DNA of 64,000 nucleotides, from contig JADCRB010000011.1 in assembly GCA_021464245.1 (NCBI GenBank), positions 2,627,226 to 2,691,225 on the forward strand. The letters run 5' to 3'. Shown one piece after another: positions 24,119 through 36,500 of the stretch. This stretch comes from Carallia brachiata. Taxonomy: Eukaryota > Streptophyta > Magnoliopsida > Malpighiales > Rhizophoraceae. The notes below the pieces were generated by a model that was given only the letters and a program-made list of their open reading frames with translations, was not told the DNA's origin and did not search any database. Each line of letters starts with the position of its first letter. Position 1 is the first letter of the stretch. The translations under genes and the position numbers were made by a program.

Positions 24119-26870
24119 TTTTTTTATTAAGTCAAGCATGAATTATATATTGACCATGCAAGAGAGTACAGAGTATCTTACCGGCTAAAAAGGAAGTTAT
24201 ATACCAAAGTACAGTTTTTGAGAGCAACGAGAAAAAGATCAAAGTTATCCCCAAAGGCAGCCAAGGCTACCAGATAACATCAACATGACCTTATTGATAG
24301 TCGACTTCCCACGTAGGGTATCAACAGTAAGAAGAAGGTTCTGAGCTTAAAATGGAAGATTGCACTCCCTAACCTTGAGCCAAGAATAAGTGGGTGCTAG
24401 AATTTCATCTTTAAGTAGAGGGTATTTGGGAAAAAAAATCAAGATTTTAATTTTTTTTTTTATTGCACGCCAACCAGATAGACCAAGAGATAGTGTAAAA
24501 GAGAGAAATCGAAATTATTTTTCCAGCCTTCCCCGAAACCAAACCCTACCACTGCACAAAGTGGTCCTCAAAAGAAACAACAAATGCAAATTTGTACTGG
24601 GGACAATCCAACTCAAATCCCGCTAATCAATTATGCCACACCAGAGGCACCGGGAAAATTTGTATTGGAATAAGAGATGAGTTGAGGTTTCCATATTGGC
24701 ATTACAGAAGCAGCAAAGGCACTAGCTCTCAGAGAGAATACCCCGCTTATATAAGGCACTTGCGGAGCAAATTTTGTCAAGAGTGGCCATCTAAACAAAA
24801 ATCTCAACCTTAGCAGGAGCAAGGTTGAGCCAAACATTAGGATATATCCGAGAGTCAGACTGAACAAAGGAATCATCCGAAGAACCATGAGCCCAAAGCA
24901 AGTTGTCTTCTGACTGAAGGGAAGGGGATTGTGAGCCAATAACTGAAAGCAAAGCAGCGATACTATTAATTTCTCAAGCAAAAAAACTGTGACGCCATTT
25001 AAAATTCCATTGTCAAATTCCATTAACCCAAACTCCACACTCACATATGGCAGCATCTTTATTTTCAGCTAGAACCAAAATTCTAGGACATAAAGAACCA
25101 AGAGGGGAAGTGCCAACCCAATCATCAAAGCAAAATTTTATTGGGTAAATTACATTTTACACCATTTATTTAGGGGTAATTACCACTTACACCAATAGTT
25201 TTCAGAAATTATAAAAAACAGCATTTGACTAACGGAAAAAAGTCAATGTTAATTTGTAAAAAGACAAAAATGCCCCATATATATTTAAAAGACAAAAAAC
25301 ATAATTTACATTTGACAACACAGCCGCTTCCTGAAACTCTTCTTCTCTTTGGCAATTTCTTAGGCAATATCAAAACCATCTGTCGATCCAACACAAACCC
25401 AATGAAATCAGTGCTTTTTTCGCTGAAATTTGTGAGTTCTCCATAGTTCTCATTCTTCTCACGGATGGATTGATGTGTTTTTTTTGTTTTTCGTTGATTT
25501 GAAAAGTGAGAGTTTTGTTCCAACTTGGGGTATCAATGGAAAGTAGTGTCTGGTTTGTTTATAGCTTGCAAGGTTAGCATTTTCTTCGATTTATGAACAA
25601 AAAATAGTCTTATTATAGTTTTGATACCACTAACATGTTCAAAAGTAATTGTTTATTCAATGAGGTTAGATTTTTGGGTTTGTTTTTGAGAAAAGTGGGG
25701 TCTGAGAGCTTTTTTGTTGATTAATTTGTTAATTGCCGTGCGTTTGTATCTAGTGCCATTATTTTAACTTTGTTGTTCAACTTTTATGGGAAGAGGGAAG
25801 CAGGATGTTGACATTTAGTTTGGAGCCAAGGAGGAGAGAGATGATATTGCCTACAAAGATTTAGCCACCTTCATTGATATCACGTGGATGTTTAAGAAAT
25901 TGTTCGATATGGAGAATAGAGGATTTAGACTAATGAGTTAAAGAGGCTTACGAATCATTGGTGAAATGGAGTTTGTACTTCATAATTAATTGAGTTTGTG
26001 CTTGCTTGAGACATATTTGCTGCAGGTGGGTAGGAGAAACAAAAAGGTAGAAAGGCTGAAGGAAAACTGGAAAATTTGAAGAAGAAAGTACCAATTTTGT
26101 TGTGAAAAACTTTTGAGATTTGGGATTGTTGAAGAATTTTTATAGTTGCCTTTAAATTTCTAGCTTTGGTGATTTTTAGTCGCTGGTTTCATTTGTTTTG
26201 TAGGTGGGTTTGTGTACTTTTACAATCTAAACAATCATTTAAGGTTCAGATATAATTGAGGGTATTGTTGTCACTTTGGACATTTGTAATGGCAGTATTG
26301 TAATATAATCAAACTTTAATTAACGGCAGATGACTAGATGATGTTTTTTGTTACCGGAAATATAAATACATGATGTTCTTTGTAATTTTTGAAAACCATT
26401 GGTGTAAGTGGTAATTACCCCCTAAATAGATGATGTAAAACTTAATTTACCCGAATTTTATTCTCTTACCATCACCAAGCCTCAAACAAAAGCCAGTATC
26501 AATAACATTCCTTGTGGGCCCATCTGCGACGGCAAAGGAAGTAACATCCTTCCATAGAATGGAACCACCAGATCGAGAAAGAATAATTATACTTGGGAAC
26601 AACCAAATGGCGCCACATAGATATTTTATCTATAGCAAATCTCCATATCCATTTGAAGAGCAGAGCTTTGTTTTTATGCAACAAATTTTCCACCTCCAGG
26701 CCACTAGATTTTTTTGGCTTACGTATCGTTTCCCCATTTACTAAACACATTTTCTGTTTTTCTTTGTCTCCAGCCCAATAAAAAAAGGTCTTTGCAAAGC
26801 AACAATTTCTTTTGCCATTGAAATAAGCTTGAGATATGTTCTAATTTGGTTATAGGAAATTTTGTTCAAC
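24119..26870 (-). mobile_element. Truncated LINE (non-LTR retrotransposon) split by a later insertion
   Basis: On the minus strand, 26830-26454 and 25142-24630 together encode the C-terminal part of a plant LINE ORF2. In order: GGLEVENLLHKNKALLFKWI-like sequence with the WRFA..KISMWRHLV stretch, then LRLGDGKRIKFCFDDWVG reading directly across the insertion site, then a zf-RVT region (NLAPAKVEIFV, CCCNANMETSTHLLF). Stops and frame changes are present, so it is dead. The reverse-transcriptase core upstream is missing, so the copy is 5'-truncated near 26870. The 3' boundary is placed at a short T-run (about 24119), which is uncertain. The Mutator-like element at 25143-26453 interrupts it. Confidence 0.8.
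25143..26453. mobile_element. Non-autonomous Mutator-like element nested in the LINE
   Basis: The left end gggtaaattacattttacac... and the right end (reverse complement gggtaaattaagttttacat...) are inverted repeats of about 85 bases. They share the stretch GGTAATTACCACTTACACCAA (20+ bases, positions about 25176-25196 and 26401-26421). AATTTTATT is duplicated at 25134-25142 and 26454-26462, a 9-bp target duplication as expected for Mutator-like elements. One extra base (G, 26453) separates the right repeat from the duplication. The interior (about 1.1 kb) has no intact transposase; the longest open frame (25209-25523, minus) has no recognised family. Whether it carries captured host sequence I cannot tell. 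Confidence 0.85.
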
Positions 26871-26901
26871 GGTGCTTGTCCTATGATCGTTCGATAGATA
26901 C

Positions 26902-27418
26902 GTTGTCTATGGGATAAGTATATTTTTGTCCTAAACCTTTAAATTTTTTTATATTTGAATTCTAAACCTTTTTAATATTTTATTTGAGTTCTAAATCTTT
27001 TAATTTCTTATTACACCAGTCCTTTAAGTTACAAAAAGTGGTCAATCCATTAATAAATGAGTTTAATTTAATAAAAATCATTTAAAAAGGCTAAATACAT
27101 AAATTAAATATTTTTTTCATCAACAAAAAATCTATATTAAATATTTTTTTTAGTCAAAAAATATACGAATTAAATAGATAACATGCATATTTTTAATAAA
27201 AAAGACATTTAATTCATATATTTAATCTTTTTTTAAATAATTTTTTGTAAAGTTAAAATTATTTTTTAATAAATTGATCACTTTTGGTAAACAGATGGAC
27301 TGATTTGGTAAAAAATCAAAAAATTTAGAACTCAAATAAAATGTCAAAAAGGTTTAAAGCTCAAATGTAAAAAAAATCTAAAAGTTTAGAAAAAAATATG
27401 CATATCCCTGTTGTCTAT
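26902..27418. mobile_element. Mutator-like MITE with ~150-bp inverted repeats
   Basis: The element body is 26911-27408 (about 498 bp). The left arm starts gggataagtatatttttgtc and the right arm, reversed, starts gggatatgcatatttttttc. Similarity continues for about 150 bases (for example ttttatttgagttctaaat in both). The flanks carry gttgtctat at 26902-26910 and 27410-27418, a 9-bp target duplication. As in the element at 25143, one extra base separates the right repeat from the duplication. There is no coding capacity. Confidence 0.85.
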
Positions 27419-30400
27419 TAGCTATCAACTCATATTGTGCCTTTTTTTTCAAAAAAAAAAAAAATTTATCGTAGATATGTCGATGATCGGATTTGTAAAC
27501 CGAAATTAAAATAACCTCTATTTAAAAACCTTATTCAACTGTCTCATAGAGGCAGATTTACTACTCGAACTCTATTGGATTTAAGCGGATCTTTCACGTC
27601 CGACCACAGTATTAATAAATTTTAAACTCACAATACTACTCCACGGCATGTAATCCCCAATTGATAGGGGTAGAGATTAGTACAAGAAATTCAAATCTAA
27701 ATCTTTCGAATCAATATAAAAAAAAATGTCGAATTATCTTTAAACTATTATTTTGGGCGATGACACCATACCAAAACAAAGTACAACTTCTTGCGCCATA
27801 ATCTCATAAAGCTATAAGTACTACACCGGCACAGATTCCAAAATTCATGAATATGGACATCATTGAAATACAAAGATCTTAAAATCAATTGCTATAATAA
27901 AGTTAAAAGTTTATAAGTAGTGAAAGAATTGCATTGTAGCTATTCTTCTTATTGTATTTCTTCAAATTAATTTTGCCATCAAATTATAAGATTAAAGTAA
28001 AATAAAACGACACTTACTGGAGAGGGAGAAGCCTTGCCTTTTTTTTTTTTTTTGTCTTTCAAGTAAAATTAGTATGACTCTTAAATATATTTAGAGCAAT
28101 TTATACATGTACTTTTTAAAAAGGAGAATTTATAAGACATTGAGAATGATTCCTTAAAACGACAAACCAAGACACAAAATAAGAAAAATACTTAGGTATA
28201 ATTTGAGAGGAAAAATTTGATTTTTTTTTTCTTAACAACAATAATAATAATAGTTAATTTCTCTTTTTCTACTACATAGCTAATACAAAACTAAAATTTA
28301 GAGTGATTTTAATTTTTCCTATTCTTTTAATTTATTAATTCAAGACTACAATCAAAAGTATTTTTCATTAAGAGCAGTGATATATACCAAGAAGGATTTT
28401 TTTTTACGATACTTCACGAATTGGATTTTTGCTGATGTAGTAAGGATTTTTTTGTAATTTTACTTTATTTTTTAAAACTAAATTTTAGGTGGACTTATTA
28501 TTACCCTAAAATTTAGAAATTTTTGTGAAGTTTCGTGAAGAAATTTTCGTGATATTTATTTTTATTCCTTCATTAATTGCCATGTAGTAGGAAGAGAGAA
28601 GTTAAAGTTTTTTTTTTCAACTTCGCTTTTATATATGTAATTAGAAATAGACTGCAATACTCGCAATTTTAAAACTACAAAAAATTAAAAAAATAAATGG
28701 GAACCATAAGAAAACAATTCACAATTTACAAAACAATTTGTAAAACAAAAATAAAAATGATGGAAAGCGGTGGAAAAATAAACGATAATCCCTAAGGCAT
28801 CTTTTTGAAGTACCTATATATAACATCCAACAAACTTATTTGAGAAAAAGATCATGCAAAACAAATTATAAGATGGAAGGAGAAGCCTATTCTTTTTTTT
28901 TTTTTGGGTCTATCAAATAAAATTAGTATTACTCTTAAATAGATTAAGATTAACTTATATAGGTGTCTACTTAATTATTTAAAGAAGAAAAGTTATGAGA
29001 CTTTAAATTAGTAAGGGACTTAAAACCTCCATCTAATTTCTTAAAGAGCAGAATAGAGAATTAAATCTCTATTTAAGTTAGTTTGTTTTTTTATATAAGA
29101 GAGATGAGACTTAAAGAGGATTTTTTTTCCTAAAAAATCTAGATTATTTTTTTATTTAAGTTTCTTAAATAAGTTTCTAAATAGTTTTTTTTTTTCTTGA
29201 GGAGAGTTGAGACTTAAAAAGGAGTTTTTCTTCGCTTTTTTTCCTTAATTAATATTCTAAATACTCTAAAAGACATCTTAATGTATTAAACACATTATAG
29301 TAAATATATCTTATTGAAAAACTAAATACTTTAAATACACACATAACTTAGACTAGAACTTCACACTTAAAGAAACATAAACCTTACGTACTAAGATATT
29401 ATTAAATTTATGTTTGTCTTCAACACCCCTTCGTAAATTTGAATTTCTCTTTTTCCACTTCAATCTTTAATACGAGCTCCTAGACCATAACCTGGAGGAA
29501 AATCACGAATTGCACAAGTCTAACTTTTCTTTGTACGAGAATGTGTCCCAGCTTTATAATTTTTAGATTTTTTTTTTCTCTCTCCCCTGCATTGTTAACT
29601 TCAATTCATTCAACTCTTTAATGACTCCATCATAGCTCTTCTTCAAACTTCCATTCTCTTCAGAAAAATCTTTTACAGCTATGTTGATTTCATCTAACTT
29701 TTGAACATGAACATCTTAAATGACAATGTTGTAAACTCTTTTTAAACACTTGATTTTGAGCAACACAACATCATACTCTGCATTCTTCTTCATGAAACTT
29801 GCACAACTATCAATCATTTGAATTATATTAAAATCTTTAAAAGTAACTATTACCATCAACGTTAGTGAATGAATTGTCCCTGACTTCTCACACGAATAAT
29901 TTGCTGGTGGAAACCCAAACCGTTCAAGTTAGTGCTTAATCATCAACTTGAAGTATCAACTTGAATGGCACAAATACAAATACAAGAACTCCACACTCCA
30001 TTTTAGATACTTATGTTTCTTGGACAGAGTCTATTTTTTTAACCTCACAATTTTTTAGGGACTTCACTCGTCTTCCACTTTTTTTACCCTTTCATAGCGG
30101 GCTTTCTTTTGCCTTTTTTTAACGGACTTTCTTTTCACTCGGAGGTCCAACACTTCAATTGTTCTTTCCCTTTTTTAACGAGATTTCTCTTTGAAATTTT
30201 CTTTGAAGGAGGAATTTCTTTATTAAAGCATTGATGCTCTTCTTCTTCTCTCTCTTCAAGTTTTTCAAATCTTCCCAAGATCAACGCTAAGCTCTGATAC
30301 CACAATGTTAAAGTTAAGAAATTGGCTCTAATACTTCTAGTTTGAATTAGGGAGATACTTGCAAGAGTTATTTTGAGTGAAAGGATGATATAAACAATCT

Positions 30401-31359
30401 ACTTATATTATATAAAAGATAATCACTTCACACTACGCAATACATCATATAAACTCTTATTTATATTGCATTCATAACACACATTCAACCTCTTAGTCAT
30501 AATTAATAGTTTAGAAACTCCAAAAGGCATCTTAATCTACTAAACACATTATCTTAAGGTACTTGCTAATCTCACTTCTATAAAATATGAGTATAATAAA
30601 CTTCCCATAAAACATCAAGGCTACCTGTTATATAGGTTGGAGATTGCTTTGATGACCTAAGTATTCATTTAAGAGCAAAAATGAGAACTAAGCAAAAAAG
30701 AGAACTAACCCTACTCAAATTACTAAATTACTTAATTGCCCCTTAAGCCTTTTGTTTCTGTTACAAACCTTTTTTTCTTCCTTTTTTTTTTCTTTAAATC
30801 TTGCAAGCTCTTTTAGAATTGCAATCATCAAAAGATTATGCTTAATTGCCCCTTAAACTCCCAAATCCTCTATCCCTCATCCTAATATTGGTGAGAAAGC
30901 CAAAAAATGAATTCTCAAATAGAGCTTATGCTTCAATATAATTTTTTTTTCAATATGTAATAAAAAATAATTTTTATGTTTTAAATCAATTTTTTTTTAA
31001 ATATGACATCTTACTAATAATTTACGTGGATTTTTTTTTCATTTATCACATTATATTAAGGTTGAAAAAAGAAATTTTCAAATAGATCTTACTCTTTATT
31101 ATAATGCTATTATTTAGAATATAATTTTATAAACAAAAATTTTTAAAATAGGGCTTTAGACTCACAATTTAGATGGAGTATTTTTTTTATCACATTACTT
31201 TCAAATGAAAAAAAAAAAAAGAATGCTCCAATATATCTCACTCGTTAATATAATAGTATTTTTTCAATGTCCATGAGAAAATAATTTATGTTGTTAGAAA
31301 AATTCATAAAATAAGCAAATTTTCAAAATTTTTGTTATCAGTGGACAGAACTGGATAAA
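27419..31359. other. AT-rich intergenic region with degenerate repeats
   Basis: No gene is supported. It contains a diverged direct duplication: gagaagcctt...tcaagtaaaattagtatgactcttaaata near 28025 and gagaagccta...tcaaataaaattagtattactcttaaata near 28880. It also holds the LTR-like block listed separately and numerous poly(T) runs. An inverted cttcacga / tcgtgaag pair occurs around 28416 and 28530. Confidence 0.45.
29250..30640 (-). mobile_element. Possible degenerate LTR retrotransposon (minus strand)
   Basis: At 30291-30302 the minus strand reads TGGTATCAGAGC, the usual primer binding site complementary to initiator tRNA-Met. It lies just inside a possible LTR edge at about 30306 (tgttaaag). 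A word shared by both sides, ...tctaaaagacatcttaatgtattaaacacatta near 29270 and ...tccaaaaggcatcttaatctactaaacacatta near 30520, could be LTR remnants about 1.25 kb apart. The interior has a broken Lys/Glu-rich coiled-coil-like frame on the minus strand (about 29575-29700), and no gag/pol signature is visible. The primer-site word alone is weak evidence. Confidence 0.35.
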
Positions 31360-32710
31360 CTAATTCTTGATTTAAGTAACTAAGTCATATGAATTTAAAG
31401 TATTTCCTTATTGGAGTTTAAACAAAAAAGTTAAACAAAATTCATCAGGCTAAACAAAAAAGGGCTAATTTTAGTAACTGGAAAAATCATCCCGAAGTTG
31501 ACAGAAATTTAGAGTATTTCACATAATTTGTGAAAAATAAGCAAAATGTTAATCAAAAGTTTGAGCCATGTGAAATAGGCCTGACTTGAATAAAAAAAAA
31601 TGTGATTTGAGTAGCTAAAAAACCATTCTAAAGTTGACAGAAATGTAGAGTATGTCACATAATTCGATAAGAATAAGCCAAACATTAATCAAAAGTTTGG
31701 GATACATAAAATAGGATGATTTGAATAAAAAAAAATGGGGGATTTGAAGTAACTGCAAAAATAATCAAAACGTTATTCAAGTATTTCACGCATAATTTAT
31801 GAAAATTGGAGTTATGTGAAATTGGTCGAACTTGAATAAAAATGAGTTGATTTTAGTAACTGTAAAAATCATTCCGAATCTTATAGAAATTTAGAGTAGT
31901 TCATATAATTTACAAAAAATAAACAAAATATTAATCGAAAGTTTGAGTTGCGTGAAATGCATCATACGTGAATAAAAAAAGAGTGATTTAAGTAACTACA
32001 AAAGTCAATCCAAACGTTATTAAAAGTTAGAGTATTTTACCCGTAATTTGAAAAAAATTAAATAATACATGAATTGAAGATGAAATTGGCCGTAAGTAAC
32101 TAAAAATATCATTCTAAAGTTTATAAAAATTTAGAGTATTTCACGTAATTTTATAAAAATAAACAAACAATTAATCGAAAGTTTGAGTTGCATGAAATAG
32201 GCCATATTTGAATAAAAAAAAGGGTGATTTGAACAACTACAAAAATCAATCCAACCATTGTTGAAATTTAGAGTATTTTACTTGTAATTTATGAAAATTA
32301 GCCGTATGTTAATAGAAAGTTAAAGCTACGTGATATTGGTCAGGCTTGAATAAAAATTGGCTAATTTTAATAGCTACAAAAATCATTCCAAAATTTATGC
32401 AAATTTAGAGCATTTCATGTAATTTGCAAAAAATAAACAAAACGTTATTTGAAAGTTTGAACTTCATGAAATAGGCCGGATTTGAATAAAAAAAGTGTTA
32501 ATTTGAGTACCGCGAAAATCGACTTAAATTAGTCAAATTTAGAGTATTTCACGTAATTTAGAAAAATCAAGAAATACATTATTTGAAAGTTACAACTACG
32601 TAAAATGGACAACATTTTGAATAAAAATGGCTATTTTGAGTAAATGTAAAAATCAATTTGAACGTTATTCAAATATAAAGTATGTTCTTTTTTACAAAAA
32701 CTATTCAATG
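31360..32710. repeat. Tandem array of ~135-bp units with alternating A/B types
   Basis: The anchor word ttagagtattt(c/t)ac recurs at about 31511, 31647, 31779, 31893, 32029, 32133, 32270, 32407, 32541 and 32678. Most spacings are 132-137 bases; two units are shortened (114 and 104). Two unit types are distinguishable. Type A has 'aatcattcYgaagttNacagaaattt' and 'gaaataggcc..acttgaataaaaaaa'. Type B has 'aatcaatccaaacgttattNaaa' and 'gtgaaattggtcagRcttgaataaaaatgg'. The order reads A A B A B A B A B B'. It therefore forms a dimeric (~270-bp) higher-order repeat with about ten monomers. It is strongly AT-rich and non-coding. Copies are diverged, so the array is not young. Confidence 0.85.
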
Positions 32711-33554
32711 TGAAATTTTAATTTTTTTGAAAAAAAATCTGTAACAATTAATTTTTTGCAATAATTTTTTTTTGCTAATTTTAACAAATAAAACAATCAT
32801 CATTAGATCGCAAAAAAAAAAAAAGAGAAGACAGGTGATTAAAATGTAATATAATTTATCAAGATTAAATTTGTAAACATATAATTTTTATAATATATCA
32901 CTTCGTTGAACTCAAGAATAGAACGAGTACATTTATATTTTCAAAAGCGAAATAGTTAATGTGGTATAGTGGCATACACAATATTACACTTTTAGTCCCA
33001 ACAATAAAAATTTACATTTTGAGACTAATCAATGAAGAAAGATGATAATTTTTAATTTTTATTTACATTCATTATTTTATATCTATTCTTTTATGTGAAT
33101 GAGTTAACACTTTTCCCATCAACCATTTGACTAGTAGCATACATAATTTCAAAATTATAAAAATCTTATTATATAAATGAGATATTTGTTGAATTTAAAA
33201 ATTACCATTGTATGTGTTTAAAAATGAAGGATTAACAATTAGCATCATACTTGTAGGCATAACTTTAGTATAAAAGAAATAATAAAAATTCAAATAAAAC
33301 AAATTTGTGAAGGTTAAAGATGGGGCTAATTTAGTAAATTTATGAAAAGGACATGAAAGAAAGTTAAATTCCTACCAAAAAAAAAGGGGTACCTGTAATT
33401 TCTAACTCCCCTCTTAAGTTTTTTTTTTTTTTACTCTGTATGAGTTGTAAAAAGAGAATAAAATTAGAAAATTCCTATAATATATTATCGCTGAAAATTA
33501 CTCATCAATATGATTCGATATGATTGTACAAGTCTTAAATGTGGGCCAACGACT
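32711..33554. other. AT-rich spacer between tandem array and hAT element
   Basis: I see only A/T-rich sequence with poly(A)/poly(T) runs. No open frame, transposon end or RNA gene is recognisable. Confidence 0.5.
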
Positions 33555-36500
33555 TTATTCACGGTTCGGTTAACTGAACTGAACACTCATAACCATTCCC
33601 AACCTGAAAATTTTGGTTATGTAAAATTGAAAACTGTTCCTGAACTGAAATTTTAGTTAACTGAAGTTCAGTTAACTGAAATATTCGATTCAGTTTCGAT
33701 TTTTGAACTGAAAACTGATTTCATAATTATATATTCTTAATCTAAAAGCTCAAGGCATCAATAGAATGTATTCGAAAGCAATCTTTTCCAGCAAATTAAA
33801 TTGTTAAATAAGTCCAAAAGTAAGTGGATTACACATATACTAACGCACTACAATGCTCAAAATACAATATCTATTTAGTTTGTGAAATGTTGTGGCACAA
33901 GATAGAATCATCTTTGAAAAACTAAAATTCATACTTAATATTTTAGAGAACATGTTTGCTACCAAAACAAAAAAAGAAAGCTGGGAAGAACAAAATAGCA
34001 AAGTCACCCAGCCTAGTAGCTTTCATCTCTAGCATCAGCAACACCTTTTGGATATCCAAAATACTTCAATTCCAAAATGAAGTAACTCTAATCTATCTCT
34101 TCTTCTTGTAGGATATGATGCATTCATTCACTCATCAATTATAAATAAAGGATGCTCATTAGTTATAGACGATACCCCCACAATAAAAGGTAAAAATAAA
34201 TTAGATGGAATCATCTAACATATCTTTAAAAAAAAAGTTAGAAATGAGTATTAAATACCATATTTTATTGATTCAAGTACTTGCAATTTCTCCTGCAAGC
34301 AAAGTTTAAGAAGTTTCTTTTAAAGCCAATCCTGTGCATAGATAAGAGCCTCCACAGTCCTAGGTGTAAAGAGCTCTGAAAGGAATTAAGAACATGACCA
34401 CCAATACTAAAAGCCGACTCAGATGCAACAGTCGACACAAGCACAGCTAATATGTTTTAAGCCATTGAAGCAAGTACCAGATATCTAGAAAAGTGGGGCC
34501 TCCAATATGCCAAAATGTTAAAGTCTTTATTCTTTCTATCTTCACAAGCGTCCAATAAGTATTTATCTAACTCTGTCTTGCTCTCAACAACATCACTGCC
34601 CATATTTTCCTTATCATACAATGAACTCATAAAATTAAAACACAATCTACCATGGCTAACTTTCACCATAGCTGAATTTTCTAATTGATTGCTCGGTTGC
34701 TTGGTTGAGGCATAAGCTAAATCATATGACTCAAACATAGCTTTCAAAGTCTTATCCACTTTAGCTTTCAATAACTTAGCTTAATCAACCTTGTAATACT
34801 CATCAATCACCCACTGCACATATCTCATCTTGAAATGAGGGTAAAAAATTACAGCAATGAATAACATGATATTAATATTATCAATATTTGACCAATAATT
34901 GTCATGTCTTCTTCATTTTAGAAGCCATCAAAGCCACCCCATCATCATCACTAAGGCACCTTTTGGAAAGAAGTATTCTAACTCCATAAATTTCCGTCAT
35001 GTATTCATTGCTAGTCACATAGAGTGATCCAGACAACCTCAATGTACAATCATAAATACTTTGAGAAAAGGCAACAGATTGCGGGCATATTCCCAATCAC
35101 ATTCATTAGGCATACCTCTTGTCTTAGACAACTCTTCAACATATTTGCTATCAATGATTTCTAACAAATCAAATGCTTTTTGAAATTTAAGGGCAGATTC
35201 TAACATCAAATGGGTGGAATTCCACCTAGTTTCCACATCAAGACAAACAAGACTTTGCTCTTTATTTTTTCTTTCTCCACACAAGATTGAAATATTAGTA
35301 AACAAGCTGGAGAAGATCTTACATACCTTACAGCAGAGTGGATTCTAATAATAGAATCATCTAATTCTTTGAAAACCTCCTTAACAATTAAACTCAAAAT
35401 ATGTGCTACACATCTCATGTGCAAAAAGTCACTACCCATAACAGTTTCTCTCCAACTATTAAGCCTTTTTTTTTCAAATATTGCAGCCCCACATCATTAA
35501 GCTAGCATTATCCACCGTTATGGTAAAAATTTTTATGCCCCAATCAGGTAAATACCTTTCAATTGCTTTTCCAATAACCTCAACTGAATGACTAGAAATT
35601 GGACAAAAATTTAAAATTCTTTTATGCAAATTCCAACCATCATCAATGAAATGAGCCGCAAGACACATATAATTGAGATTTTGAATGGATGTCCAAGTGT
35701 CCGTAGTGAGGCAAACTCTTGAAGATAATTTTTGAAGAAAACACTTGAAATTTCTTCTCTCTTCAAAACAGATCATAACAGTCTCTAGTTATATTCGAAC
35801 GAGAGGGAATGACAAATCGTGGTTGCATTTCATAACAAAAATCACGAAATCCCTCACATTCAACATATGCAAACAGCAACTCATCAATAATGATCATTCT
35901 AGCAAGCTTTTTCCAACAACTTTCTTGATCAAAGATATATGGTTTGACTTTGACAATGACAGAGCCATCATTTGTTTCTTGAGAACTGTTTTCAAGGGTC
36001 ATTTGCTTCTTATCAATATTTTGAGGATATGTCATACATCTTCTCAAATGGTTAATCATTCCACTAGTGCCACATACCGAGTCACATTGAATCTTAGCAC
36101 CACAATAATTACAAGAGGCTTTTGGTTTTGGTTCATCTGACAACCACACAAAAATGATTCCATGTCCATGATCTTTTTCTATCTTTAGACTCCTTCTTAA
36201 TTTTAAACTTAGACTTCGACTTAAGTAGGGGTGGTTTAGTATTCTTACCCTTGACCTGCCCCACAAAAACTTTGCTTCTTAAGTTAGAGCCAGGAAAGTA
36301 AAAATAATCATAAGTTCATAACCAATCAAAATTAACAAAAAACAGCTCAAAAAAATCGACCAAAAAAAAGACACTTTAATGTAAATAAAAGAGGGTTAGA
36401 ATTGATTTGTACCTACAAATTCGTATACTTTAGAGAAAACAAAGTCCCCTGAAGAGTAAGAATTTGAGAGAAATCTTTTCTTTCTTTGGTTGTTAGTGTG

